Below the pieces are notes generated by a model. That model saw only the letters and a program-made list of their open reading frames with translations, was not told the origin of the DNA and did no database searches. A program made the translations under genes and the position numbers. From Kuschelorhynchus macadamiae (lineage: Eukaryota > Arthropoda > Insecta > Coleoptera > Curculionidae): DNA of 64,000 bases. Of this stretch, positions 1-13,165 are shown one piece after another (the first letter of the stretch is position 1; each line of letters starts with the position of its first letter). The stretch covers positions 323,001-387,000 of the forward strand of contig JAUTXW010001345.1 in NCBI GenBank assembly GCA_030620095.1, written 5' to 3'.

Positions 1-955
1 TTTTGCAGAAAATTAGTCTTACGAGTGAAACCCATTACCGAACACTTGTTAACATTAAGTGTCATCTTGTTTTGAATAAACCAATTAGAAACTGAGACCA
101 AATCAAGCTGTAATTGTTGAGTATCTTCATGAGAGGTGATGAGCTTAAAGATCTTAAAGTCATCAGCATATATCAAGCTAGAAGAATTACTGATACACTC
201 AGGAAGATCATTTATAAAAATAGTAAACAATAATGGGCCCAGGTTGGTACATTGGGGCACCCCAGATGTTACAGGCAGTCTTTTGGATAGGGAAGTACCA
301 ATTTTAACTTGTTGGTACCTACCACTGAGATACGATTTTATAAATAATACTACTTTTTCTAACAATTTAAAACTACTAAGCTTTTCCAACAAAATCCCGT
401 GATCGACCTTATCGAACGCTTTGGCACAATCTGTCATTATGACATCTAATTGATGCTTATCATTTAAGGCTACCCCAGCAGCACATGTAAGGTCGCATAA
501 ATTAGAGATTGTAGACTTGCCAGCAACATACTTTACACATATTTAAAATATCATCGTATAATATGGATTTAAAAATCTTTGCCAAACAGTTTAGAACACT
601 TATAGGTCTATAGTTCTCTACAAGTTCCTTGTTACCTGATTTAAAAACTGGTGTAACAATTGAATCCTGCAATCTATCAGGAAAACAATTAGTTTTAATA
701 GCCAAATTGAAAATTTGAACCATAGGCATAACCAAAAAATCAATACAACCTTTAAAGATATAAGAAGGAATGTTATCCTGGCCAGTAGATTTTTTAGACT
801 TCAACCTTTTAATACTATTTCTAACATGTGCCTCAGTAATATATGAAAATGTCAAATTACCCAGATAATTTAGATTAATATCAGAAGAATTCTCAAAAAC
901 CAAGCTAAAATATTGTGCAAAAGCATTCGATATGTCAGCAGGATCAGTAAGGACT
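1..955 (-). pseudogene. Non-LTR retrotransposon reverse transcriptase fragment (Jockey/CR1-like)
   Basis: Read on the minus strand this is the finger, palm and part of the thumb of a non-LTR reverse transcriptase, the enzyme that copies element RNA at a nicked target. Visible blocks in order are KSTGQDNIPSYIFK, NYRPISVLNCLAKIFKSI, the domain-A aspartate block DCAKAFDKVDH (near 399-440), SGVPQ...NLGPLLF, and the catalytic YADD box at 159-170. A frameshift near 525-540 breaks the frame just before domain A, so it cannot make an intact enzyme. The endonuclease region is missing: the 5' end is truncated where it meets a Tc1-like transposase relic near 945-960. The 3' end lies beyond the window. 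The element class is secure from the motifs; the exact clade is inferred. Confidence 0.9.
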
Positions 956-1245
956 CTGTTATGTGTAGCGTTAAGTTGTACCTGGAGATTTCTTGCTGTT
1001 ACAAAACGTTCTCTCAAAGCACGTAACCGAACGAAACGATCCTGGTTCACTGTTGTTCCTCGGTGCCTTCCTTGTCCATGGCGTCTGTTATGATCGTTAG
1101 TTTACTCAAAACGGTGGACAACGCGCGATATTGATGAATGAGAAACTCCCAGTCTCCCAGCTATAGCACGGTAGCTTAATCCTTCCTCGGCCAATGTAAT
1201 TTGCTCCTACGTATTCGTCACGAGACAAATTCCTTGTTTGACGTT
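945..1245 (-). pseudogene. Tc1-like transposase N-terminal relic
   Basis: Minus-strand remnant of the DNA-binding half of a Tc1-like transposase, which binds terminal inverted repeats and performs cut-and-paste transposition. It starts MERQTRNLSRDEYVGA at 1245, then needs a frameshift to read EEGLSYRAIAGRLGVSHSSI (paired helix-turn-helix). An in-frame stop follows RVVHRFE. It continues RHGQGRHRGTTVNQDRF and RLRALRERFVTARNLQVQLN, which are classic second-HTH residues of this family. The catalytic domain is absent because the reverse transcriptase fragment joins at about 945-960. The join is open, so one 182-codon frame (502-1050) mixes transposase and reverse transcriptase sequence. Confidence 0.88.
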
Positions 1246-1504
1246 CCATAGCCAAAATTTTAACACTTTTCAAAGATAAAGTTGACACATAATAAACAAA
1301 CATGACAGTTTGTCAAACTTGTTCATTTCATGGCCTACCCTATTTTAAGATGTTGAATTGTTAAAATAAACTAGTACGCTTTAATCTTTTGCTCTGTATT
1401 TCATTTAAACATACAGATCTTGACATGAAACAAAAACCAAATTGTTAAAAAAACATAGGGCTATAATTTCCATCAAGCGTATACCCGGTCCGGTATAGCG
1501 ATCC

Positions 1505-3076
1505 ACAGGGTGTTTCAAATATTCTGGAGAAAAATTACTCTCATTGTTGGCTCCTGTATATGCTCAAAACTAAAATTTTAATAAAAATTCACATCGCGGT
1601 GATTTTAGCGATAAACAAATCTACATTTAAAAAAAAAATTATCAAAATCCGTTCAGCGGTTCGCAAGAAAATCCACATTGAAATTCTGAGCAATCTATAG
1701 TGGTGCGTTAATTTTGATGCGTAGTGTATATGTCAATAATTGATAAATGGTTGTCAATCTAATGTCTAATATGGTTGGCAGTCTAATGTCTAACATGCGA
1801 CTTCTATTTAAATTTGTTAGAAGGCTTTTACTTGCAATAAATAATTTAAAACTAGTTAAAACCATCTAAATCAATTTCAGTTTAAAATCTGATGTCTAAA
1901 AACACTCAGTGCCATCAATCATAAAGCGCGTTTAATTCTGCTGCTGTGCGATATATAAAGCTAATATTTTATGTTTAATGAAGCCCTTTTATGCATAAGT
2001 AGCAAATTATTTTTTGTACTTAGTTACATTCAATGCTATCGGCTTTTTTGACGTAGATAATATCAGCAGTGAACATAGTCGATTATATTTTACACATACA
2101 TCGCATGCAGGAAATTATGTTTAAAGTAATTTGCATACAACAATGGATTTTACTACGTTTTCAGTATCGCGTATTATTTTGTGTACTGGTATGTGTTTTT
2201 TAAGTAGGGGGTTTAAAATATAATATCTCCTTTATTTTAGTTATGCAGAAACGTTTGATTATTAGACTAAGCATTAGGAGAGACATGATTTGATAGAAAT
2301 AAATAATAAGTTTACTTGTTTAAAATTCCATTACGTACAGTTTATATACGTACATAATTATTTGGTAATAATTTTATTAACCCAAAAAATGTAAAGCAAT
2401 TTTGCTTTAACAAGAATAATAGGGTTAGTCTATTTCAACCCCTTCCACTGATTTTAAAAAAATTAAAAAATATACAGATAGTGTGTTTTCATAGTAGTAA
2501 TACTCCTATAAAATTTCATTATTCTATCGCTTTTTGTTTTTAAGATAAAAAATTAAAAATTTATTTTTCCGCTATATTGTACCTAATTGTTGACTTTTGA
2601 TCCAACGTTAGAACAAACTGCCCTTTATTTTAAACAAGGAATATCAAATTCAAATTCCCTATTCTGCTCCCTAAATTTTTAGTCTTTCTACGGTTTAGAA
2701 GTTATTTGGCAAAATGATCATTCGTGCAAAGCCAATTTTGCTTAACAAAACTCCAAAAATGCCAACATTTTGCTAAATAATTGAACGACGAGAAAAACGC
2801 TACAGGTAATTTTTATGTAGAAATGTCTAGGCTATCTAAATACGTGCCTACAACTTTTTCTTCAAAAATAGGCAATGCAAATCGCCACTGGTCGAAATTT
2901 AAAAAATATATGTTGTACACCAGAAAACCAAACACTATAAAAAAAGATTTTTTTTCTGAAAAGTTTAACACCTGTATCACAAAAGGTATGAGGTTTAGGA
3001 CATATGTTCATGTGGAGGTTTTTCTTAAAATAAACCACTCCCTTATGTTTTTTTGCATTTGTTTTGAAACACCCTG
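1505..3076. mobile_element. Possible TA-type MITE bounded by CAGGGTGTTTCAAA ends
   Basis: An inverted pair of the 14-base end CAGGGTGTTTCAAA lies at about 1506 (plus) and 3076 (minus). The right end is followed by TA, as expected for Tc1/mariner-type insertion, but the left flank is CCA rather than TA. Beyond the terminal bases the two ends do not resemble each other, so these may instead be ends of two different elements. The interior is AT-rich and shows no coding sequence. Confidence 0.35.
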
Positions 3077-4415
<1,339 letters not shown>

Positions 4416-4429
4416 AATGTTTACTTACT

Positions 4430-5190
4430 TTTCAGAATTTAGTACGTGGCTTAGGCAAATGAAGTACACTAGATTGACGAGAGTTTATACGAGGAACATA
4501 AAAATTTAGTTTTCCTAAAATATCAGGGAAGTAAAATACGTTATTTACAATTTTAAAAAGTTATTAAAAAAACGATAATGACGGCGATCTTTAAGAGAAA
4601 GATATTCTAATTCTTTAAGCAGCTGATCATGTGCCTATTTTAAAAATCTGCGCCGTATTTTTCGAGATTCTCAATGTTTATTATATACTTAGGTTCCCAT
4701 ATTATTGCACCGAATTCTAATTTTGATCGAACGTAAGAGTTCCATAATAATTTCAATATCCTTAAAATCCCTAGTACGCCGTATAATAAAACCATATATC
4801 TTCATTCAACAGTGATTTTGTTTCTATGGGGAACAAAAGAAAGTTTCTAATCAAACAGAACTCCCAGATCACAGAACGAGTAGAGCAAGAAATTATTGTA
4901 TTTGTGATAGAATAGACATATTTATGCACTGTAAGCTTATTAATGAATGTGACAGGTTTACACTTCTTAATATTCAGGGTTACATTATTAGTTAAACACC
5001 AATTATGTATGAGGTCTAAATATTTTTGCAGCTTTAGGCAATCATTAATACTACTAATTTTGTTACAGATTTTGATATCATCAGCATTTAATAGAAATTC
5101 AATATTAAGATCAACACCAACATTATTTATAAAGAGTATAATAGATATGCTAAAGTACCTTTACAATTAAGGATTTTTTTATACTTTAAA
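4430..5190 (-). pseudogene. Non-LTR reverse transcriptase 3' fragment (Jockey/CR1-like)
   Basis: On the minus strand this reads the end of the RT palm and the thumb of a non-LTR element. Recognisable pieces are NADDIKICNKISS (a diverged F/YADD box near 5080), KYLDLIHNWCLTNNVTLNIK, then LWNSYVRSKLEFGAIIWEP, and the C-terminal LPKPRTKF near 4430. Several frameshifts and stops separate these blocks. It is a truncated dead copy, distinct from the one at 1-955. Assignment rests on the order of these conserved blocks. Confidence 0.82.
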
Positions 5191-6190
5191 GACTTTACAG
5201 GCATTTTTTATTCTCCTTTGTTTTAAAAAAGCTGATTGACAAAACTAAATATCTTAAGTTAATCAAATCCGAGAAATCGATTACAGCCAAAAAAAAATAA
5301 TTCAATTAATAAAGTAGTGTTATCTAAAGAAAAATCTAGAAATGTGGCAACGTCACTAATTAATATTTTGAATTTAGCCTGTAACTTTATATTGCTCTAT
5401 GTTGCAATAGTTTATTACGTTCTATAAGAAATTGACCATTCATGCACCTTGTACAAAACTTGCATAATTTCGTATGTTCTTGGAACTGTATGGCGAAGTA
5501 CTTGTGGCAAAAATGATTATAGATAAGTCCACTTAAACTTAAAATGTATGATATTTACGTACTTAAATTTATGGATGAAGAATGACTTTATACCCCGATA
5601 TTTTCCACTTTTTTGGTGTTGATGTATTATCGTAAATTAGACATTTCTTAACATTTAACGTTGGTCGATAAATTTTTTTTTTATAAAAAAAACACTAAAA
5701 ACTTGTTTTAATCTCCTTCTTCAGGTACGGTTTTTACCCTCGTTTGCGGAAGTTTTAACGTTTTATGCTATCAAAAGTAACTTAAATATGTAATTCTCAC
5801 TAATCTTTATTCATAATACATGATATTTTTCTTGTAAAAGTTACAGAAAACCTACATCTCACATATTTTACTTAGACTTCTAATAACATTTCTCAAATGA
5901 CAAGCGATTTCCATCATGTCTAAAATGTCAAACGCCAGAAAATAAACTAAATTGACCATGTTGCCACGTTTCCAACATTTTTTCTCAAACAAAACATCAT
6001 ATTGTGTAAATTAAACTCAAGTTATTTATATTCGGACCAATAAAAACAAAGCTCATATATTATTGGATAAGGCAGATATGCGTAGGAATTTTACTTGGGT
6101 TTTTACCCCCCTCTACGAATTTCCAATTTCTTCATTCTAACATTTATATGCTAGAATACAGTTTGTTCCCTTTTTAATTTACGTTTATTA
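5190..6190. other. AT-rich spacer with a short dispersed motif
   Basis: No coding sequence is recognised. The motif AAAATCTAGAAATGTGGCAA (near 5332) recurs in inverted form near 8905-8925, and a diverged form occurs near 5960, suggesting scraps of one repeat family. Confidence 0.45.
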
Positions 6191-6199
6191 CTTTGCCCC

Positions 6200-7340
6200 A
6201 AAAATGGATGTTGCAAATGTTTTCCAGCTAATGCAGATCCTGTCTCTGAACGATGACTTGTAACAGCAATTACAGCAGTGTGGATTAGTGAGGACTAGGT
6301 TTCGATGCCCCGTTGGCCGTTGTCGTCGGGAATGTTCATTACAAAAACATAGCGTTTATCCTTTGGGCAAGGCTTTTCGGTGCCGCGGACGCTATTCGGT
6401 AATGAAGGGTTCATATTTTGAACAATGTAGAGTGCCGGTACGTACAGTACTTTTTTTAATGTGGGAGTGGGCATGCGAGGTTAGATCTGGGTGTGCATCT
6501 ATGTCTGCTGGATGTAATCGAAGTGCTGTTATCCAGTAGTATAGATTTTTTAGAGACGTTTATTCTTGGCAGTTACTCAGGAATGACTTGTTTTTATTTG
6601 GTAAGAATAGAATCATTAATAATATATATTTGTTTAGGTTAATTTTGGTATGATTTTCAAGGACTCTAAACCTCTGCGGCGCTCCCGCCATTCAAGCAGG
6701 TGACTTTTTCAGTTTTTTTTTTCAACAAATCATAAAATTTCGTACGTAGTTGTGTTTTAAATATAAGATTGCCTTTTGGTTAGCTCTGGTTAGGTTTTTT
6801 TTTGAAGTGTTCGTAAAAAAGTGATTTTATATAAAAACAAGAGTTTTTTTAACAAAACCTATTAATGTTGGGTTAGCTCAGGTTCGTCCATAAAACATTC
6901 AAGGTAAAAATTACTATTAGTGCCGTGAAATCATATTTGAAAGACGCGCGAACTTTAAAGTGGTGGGATTGGCGGGTCCCGTATGCAGTTTAAAATCTTG
7001 TTTTGAGTTTGATGTTCTCGTTTTTACTTTCTAAGTGGTGTTGGAAATATAGTCCAAATTGATGAATCCGTCATCATTAAGCGGAAATATCACGTAGGAA
7101 GACTCTTCTTATGTTCATAAAACAGTAAACCACTCCCGAAATTTTGTAGACCCCCAAACGGGGGTTTGTACAAATCATGTCGAAGGATATTGGTGGCGCC
7201 TAAAACAGTTTTTGAGACGTTTGGGAGTGATGCAGTCTCCATTTATACCTGAATATATTGACCAGTTCATGTGGTGGCTGGTTTATGGAAACACTGCATC
7301 CTCCCGGTTTCGAAATTTAATCGACCTGATTTCACAAAAA
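6200..7340 (+). pseudogene. Merlin (IS1016/IS1595-type) transposase relic
   Basis: Plus-strand remnants of a Merlin-superfamily DDE transposase, the eukaryotic relatives of IS1016/ISXO2. The N-terminal part (6225-6600) reads QQCGLVRTRFRCP, then a cysteine-containing FRCRGRYSVMKGSYFEQC block and PVRTVLFLMWEWACE, typical of the zinc-ribbon and K-GS-FE segment. A TAG at 6537-6539 interrupts IQ-YRFFRDVYSWQLLRND. The catalytic part resumes at about 7045 with GNIVQIDESVIIKRKYHVGR (first Asp) and, after a deletion of most of the core, VNHSRNFVDPQTGVCTNHVE (with the catalytic Glu) and YWWRLKQFLRRLGV near 7122-7230. It is followed by the C-terminal YIDQFMWWLVYGN. The central region with the second Asp is missing, so it is dead. 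Terminal repeats were not identified. Confidence 0.82.
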
Positions 7341-7870
7341 TATCCTTTTTAACTTTTGTGTTTTTTTTTCAAGTGTGTGTTTTTTTGAGTTTTGTTAATA
7401 ACTTTCTTTTTGACATCTACTTACCGTGGCATATACTACAGAAAAATCAGGTGAGTTTGGCAACGTCGCAATAATTTCCTTTCTGTATTCTATCTAAAAC
7501 CTCATAATGTAGAGTTTTTGCATTGAAAAGTACTGTAAATTGTGATGTTTTTTTTCCGAAAAAAGTGTGTTTTACAAGCAACTTTTACTTTTAACCTACT
7601 CTATACAGCATATACTAATATTTAAAATTAAATAAACCTAAAAAGTGTGGGTACGTAAAGTCAACAAGACCGAAATTTATGTCTCACCCTGTACAAGAAA
7701 GTTTTTAGAGACTAGTTAATTCTAGAATAAACTACATATCAGCCTAAAAGGGCTAAAATCGATTTATAATTAAGAAAAATACGAGTGTTTGGAAATGTCT
7801 TGCTTAATTAAAAATCTAAATATTCCAAAATTAATGGATAACAACACCAAATGATTGTTTTTATCTCTTT
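7340..7870. other. Spacer with one solitary CACCCTGTA end
   Basis: AT-rich, no genes seen. A TA-type terminal motif CACCCTGTA occurs at about 7685 (minus orientation) preceded by AAATTTATGTCT; no partner end was found nearby. Confidence 0.4.
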
Positions 7871-8480
7871 CTAATTTAACCTCTATGCCACTTGCAACAT
7901 TTTGAGAAATGCTTGGATTTAAAAAATAGATTGATTAAACCACAAAAAAACGAACGTAAGCTTTCTCGCTTCTGGTCAATTAGGATTTCGTGGTTTTCGA
8001 GATTAGACCACGTAAAAGTTTAATTACTTGTTAAATTGAGTTTGGTTACTGAGAATTTACGGAGTCATATTTTTATTTGGCGGTTGCCAAAAAAAACTCT
8101 GTCTTAGATCATATATATATTAGAGATATACAATTTTAATTATTATAATTTTTACTTTGAACTCTAAGACCATTCGAATTCATTAGCTGATTTAAAAAAG
8201 AACATAATTTTTAAGTGAAAATATAATGCTGAATTCTCTTCAAGAAACTTTTTCCACATTCTAAATATTTTCTTTACTTTCCAAGCTCGGTTTTCCGTGA
8301 GAATAAATGGGTTCCCACTCCAAAAAATTCACATTACGTAAAATCCGTCGGCAGAAAAATTTATTTCCCAGTTTTTGAAAAATCACTTGACTGGTTTACG
8401 AGAAGGGTCTGTGAAATATGGTTAGTCATATAACGTGTTCCGTAATTTAGAAGGATATGATATACGACAAACCGTAATAA
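7871..8480. repeat. Dispersed repeat family X, copy 2
   Basis: Starts near CCTCTATGCCACTTGCAACA and extends to about 8480. It includes the GAACGTAAGCTTTCTCGCTT and ACTTGACTGGTTTACGAGAA blocks shared with copy 3 and the 230-base block shared with copy 1. This is the least rearranged copy and defines a unit of about 600 bases. No terminal inverted repeats or coding sequence are evident. Confidence 0.8.
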
Positions 8481-10618
8481 AATTACCAAATATACTTTTA
8501 CTGTTAATTATTCCGATTGATTAAATATTTTTATAATTTTTTTTTAAGAACAAGTTTTACAGATTGTTTACTTTGTTATTTAAAATTAATACACCTTTTG
8601 CTCCAATCGATTACTTGTATCTGATTAATTATAAACGAAGAATTTTAAAACTTGGGATATTCTCGTCTTATATAAAAAATGGCGTTTAAAACAATCGTAA
8701 TTTTCTTAATTGTAAATATATTCCTTCAGTTCTTTTGAGTGGTCGGAAATTAACTCTAGTGGAATATACAAATTATACATATTTAGTAGAAAAAACAGGC
8801 ATTGCCGATTTTCTTTAATGTGTCTTAAAATATTGAAACAATCTTGGCTATATAGGTTTAATTTGACATGACAAATTTGAATACAAATATCAGCAACGTT
8901 GCCACATTTTTAGATTTTTCAGTAGACGTGACAACTTTATTATTTTGGATAAAACATAATTTTTCTCTGCAAGCGATTCTTGTATCTCTTTAATTATACA
9001 AGCAGACTTCGTAAACTTAGAGTAAGGTTTTTGATGTAATTTTTATTTTTAATGAAAATTAAAAATAACCATTTCTTATAGCTTTTCTTAGTCATTGGTA
9101 CGTGTACCTAGTTACGAAATTGTTATTTTTGTTTCTAAATAGTTTAATCATTATTAAAAAACTCATTATTTACATAATTTATTTTTTGTAAAATGTCTAT
9201 AAAGCGTATGTTTATATCACGTTCTATTCTTTTCAAGAAAATCATCTTCTCCTTGTTTACTAAACTAATTTAAGCGGAATGTATGATAACTTATTATCAA
9301 AATAAGGTATTAGCAATCGGGTTTGTCAATTTTTCGCATACAAAACGTTTACCCTATATCTATGGGAGATTTCGTGTCTGTTTAATTCGTTTAGTAAAAA
9401 TAAATTTCCTCTGATATTTTTGTACATAAAATCTATAACATAAACAATATGTTAAAAAAATATTTAAAACACAATGCCATTTTTCGTGACAAATTATTTC
9501 TACTTTTAATTTATATTTTAATTTGTAAGTACAATATTCTAGCTTAATACGTTTAAATAATAGTGGCGGTTCGGCGTACTTTAAGGGAAATAGGCGACCA
9601 ATTTGAATTTTGTTTTTTGCTAAATTATAACTCGATAGATTTATACTAAGGTGAGCAGTGAATTAAAACTTTTCTTAAACCCACCTAAAAGGTAGGAGTA
9701 ACTTTTGTCTAAAATGACTTTAGAACCTTTTAGTGAATGCGGCCATATTGGAAAATTCAAAACCTCTGACAGGTTTAAGTGTTTAGTATCGGGTTTAGCA
9801 ATGGTCTAAATTTAGACCTGAAGGGGGGTCTAACTTTGCTTTGTGAGGACGGTTTTGTAGCATTTTAATTTTAAAATTCTACAGTTTTGTTTATATACGG
9901 TCATTTCTGGTAAGAAATTAAATCACTCATATTAATTTGCACTCGTTTTTGTTTTATTTTTCTATTTTTCACAACCCTGGGGCTGCTTGGTTATACTATG
10001 TAGTGTTTATGAACACACCTGCCAATCGATAAAGCGTCTTTATTTTGACATATTCTTACAACGTTGTCAGTTCTCACTTCTATCTTAAAAATTTCATGAT
10101 TTTGACAATTTGTCGTTAGGCGATTTCTTAATCGTCCAGATTTTCGAAGCGATATAGCTTCTTCCCTATTCAGTCAGCTGTTAGGTGACTCGATGAAGGG
10201 GAGGTCAAGGGCCATTTGGTGAAATAGGTCACTTTCCTTTGGCATCTCGTGCTTGAAAGTCAAAATATATCTTTTTAAGAGTTCTTGATTGCCTTTTTGC
10301 CTGGTGCGGCATGTTGCATCATATTTAGTTAAGACTGCTATGTTTGTTTTCTTTACCTTTTTGGATAAAAGGATGCCAATGTCTGGCGGATTTTGTTTAT
10401 TCCCTTAAATTAAGGTAAGCGATTTTTTTTTGTAAAAACTTTTAAGGTCTTATTTTCATTCTCGATATTCTTTACAGGGTTCAACGTTCACCCTCCCACC
10501 TCTATGCTTCTTGCTTCAGCTACTAAGTCTTATTGGTATTTTTACAACATTCGTGTGAAAATGCAGAGGTAACATAACCTGTCTTTTTTGTCCGTTTTCC
10601 ACATGTTCTTATGGAAGA
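8480..10618. other. AT-rich intergenic stretch
   Basis: No gene is recognised in about 2.1 kb. The motif TAGTGAATGCGGCC (near 9741) resembles TAGTGAATACGG at 17986 and ACTGAATACGGC at 12515, hinting at scattered ends of one repeat family. A short open minus-strand stretch near 10190-10330 has no recognised relative. Confidence 0.45.
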
Positions 10619-11690
10619 GTGGACACCAGTGCTGCCAATGTGCGGGTAATTAGGTCTCCTTGGCGGGTAAGAATTTCCGTGCGAGTAAGAGCGGGTAATT
10701 CAGGAATCTAAGCCACAATCAAAAATTCCAGGTTTAATTTTATAGAGTTAGATCCTCTTCTCAGATACCCATGGCAACGCCGGAATGCACTGTTGTCGTC
10801 GGTTGTACTCATCGACGTAAATCTCTAGACTACTAGAAGAGGCCAGCCTCTCTCTGCCTCTGTTGCGTGCGTTAGTGTCTAATGCCTCTTCCATTTTCAT
10901 CTCTTTCTACACCCAAAGGATGCTCGTATGCGACATAGGTAAGACTCTAAGCATTCTAGAGGTGTGTCTATTTTTGTACTTCAACTTCTATCACGCCATT
11001 TGTCGTTCTCGCGATTTTTATTAAACTAAGTTAAAAATATTAATCTGATTTAAAGGCTGATGGTTTCTTTTCTTCATTAATTGCTTATAAGTCCTATTCA
11101 TATTTGATTAATTTTATATTATTTATTTATCACGTTGTTTATATTGTAATTTGTGGTAGTGTTAATAAAAAATAAATAAATGGCTAATAAAAATATTTAA
11201 GTATGTAGGTACTTATATGATTTATTTTAATTCCTCATAAGCTTTTCGTATTTGCAATATGTACCTGCTTTAGCTACGTAAACAAAATATATTTTTAAGT
11301 ATAAAAACAATGTTTTTTTTTTATTAAAATAAAAGTTCCTTTTATTTGTACAATTATTTTTGAGATACACAAAATAGGTTTATAAATAAAATTTTACCTA
11401 TCCGTAAATTGGTAACGTTGGTGCGGTCCGTACAAATTAGCCTTTCGTACGTCCTATAGGAACTCGAAACGACATCGACCATAAAAGTTCGTTCGAAATT
11501 GGTGTTTACATTTTTATTATTATCAATGAATTAAAAAAAATAATTTCATCAATTTTATACTTTAAATTCAAATTTCATTCATGCGGGTAAAATTGCGAGT
11601 AATTAGATATTAGGCTGCGGGTAAAAGTGGGTAATTTACAAACACACCGCGTACAATACGAAATTTAAGGGTGGCAGCGCTGGTGGACAC
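10619..11690. mobile_element. Non-autonomous hAT element (MITE) with 8-bp target duplication
   Basis: The element occupies 10627-11682 (1,056 bases) and is flanked by the perfect 8-bp duplication GTGGACAC at 10619-10626 and 11683-11690. Termini are CAGTGCTGCCA and TGGCAGCGCTG, inverted with one mismatch. Subterminal repeats of GCGGGTAA or GCGAGTAA occur near both ends (about 10643, 10662, 10681, 10690, and 11583, 11597, 11617), as hAT transposases usually need for binding. The interior encodes nothing recognisable, so it must have moved with a transposase supplied in trans. The 8-bp duplication and CAG-type end make the hAT assignment firm. Confidence 0.93.
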
Positions 11691-12540
11691 GTGCACTGGG
11701 TTGCTGTGCTGAGATGGACTAGCTCATCATACCTCTACAGATCCACATTCACTGCTTTTGGAATTACAGCCAATTATTTCAATTTTATTTATATTGAGTG
11801 TGAATATATTTATAAATTTTATTTTAGTGTAACCTCATGAATTTTAAGCCCTTCAGGCAAATTTCATGACCTACTTTGTTTATTATACCTAAAAATATAT
11901 ATTTTTATCTATTTAAATTCATATACCTACATATATGTGATTAGTGTTGTAAAGCCTAATCTGATCATTTTGATTCGAACAATACATAGGCTTATCGGTT
12001 AGATAAAGCATATTTCTCACATATTCATATACGCATAATTTCTTGATCAAGGAAACGGCATTTGAATTATTTAATCGGGTATCATTTTTAAAATTTAATA
12101 TATCAGAGTTGGTTATATGTAACATTTTGAATGAAAATATTCTTTACCTTTTTTCAACATTTGTAATTTTTATTATAGCATTAAATCATCATTTCATGTC
12201 ATCATAAACATCAAAAAGGGTAAAATAGAACAGATTGAAACTTACTTCAAGTGTTTTATTTTCCATCAGTATTTTCAGAGCGGAATTTCTCAGCTTAAAT
12301 GCTCTATAAAAACTTTGATAATTAAACTGTGTGGCGCCAAAAAATTAAGTGTAAGTATTCCTTGCCTACTTCCCACTATTGCCACTTGCCGAAGAGCTGC
12401 CGTTCGCACAACTGCTATTTTAGGGGAAACACATTTCCCTTACAATAGTACAAGTTACACTTTAAGGAGATTTAAGACTTAGACCTAAGGTTTAAAATTT
12501 AAACCTCATTACTGAATACGGCTGTTCATAATTGTTTTAT
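11691..12540. other. AT-rich spacer
   Basis: Nothing is recognised. Short frames (for example 11919-12125) lack any family signature. Confidence 0.5.
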
Positions 12541-12542
12541 TA

Positions 12543-13165
12543 TCACGTTCTATTTCAACTCCTCTGCCACGTGCAACGTTTTGAGAAATGCTGCCAAAAG
12601 ACCGAACGTAGGCTTACTCGCTTTTGGTCAAATAGATTTCTTAGTCCTTGGGATTAGAACATGTGAAAATTTAATTACAATAATTGGTTAATGAGAATTT
12701 ACAGAGTTATGGTTATTTTTGTTTGACAAATGCCAAAAAAATAATCTGTCTCATACATCAAATCATGAATATATTAGAGATTTACAACTGTAATTATTAT
12801 AATGTTTACTTTAGACTCTATCACTACAGTGCATTACGTAATTTTAAAGAAGAATATTATGACGTTTTAAGTGAAAATTTGATACTAAATTCCATTCAAG
12901 AAGCTTTTGCCACGTTCTAAATATTTTCTTTACTTTTCAAGCGTGAAGCGGTTTTCCGTGAGAATAAATGGGTTCCCACTCCAAAAAATTCATATTATGT
13001 GAAATCCGTCAGCAGAAAAATGTATTTTCTAGTTTTTGAAAAATGACTTGACTGGTTTACGAGAAGGGCCTGTGAAATATGATTAATTATATAAAGTGTT
13101 CCATAACTTAGATGAATATAATATACCACAAACCGTAATAATATTGTTTAATGTGTTTTCTGTTA
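12543..13165. repeat. Dispersed repeat family X, copy 3
   Basis: Diverged third copy: begins near CTCTGCCACGTGCAACGTTT and keeps GAGAATAAATGGGTTCCCAC and GAAATCCGTCAGCAGAAAAA with scattered substitutions. It ends near 13160 after CACAAACCGTAATAA. It is clearly older than copies 1 and 2 because it shows many point changes. Confidence 0.78.
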
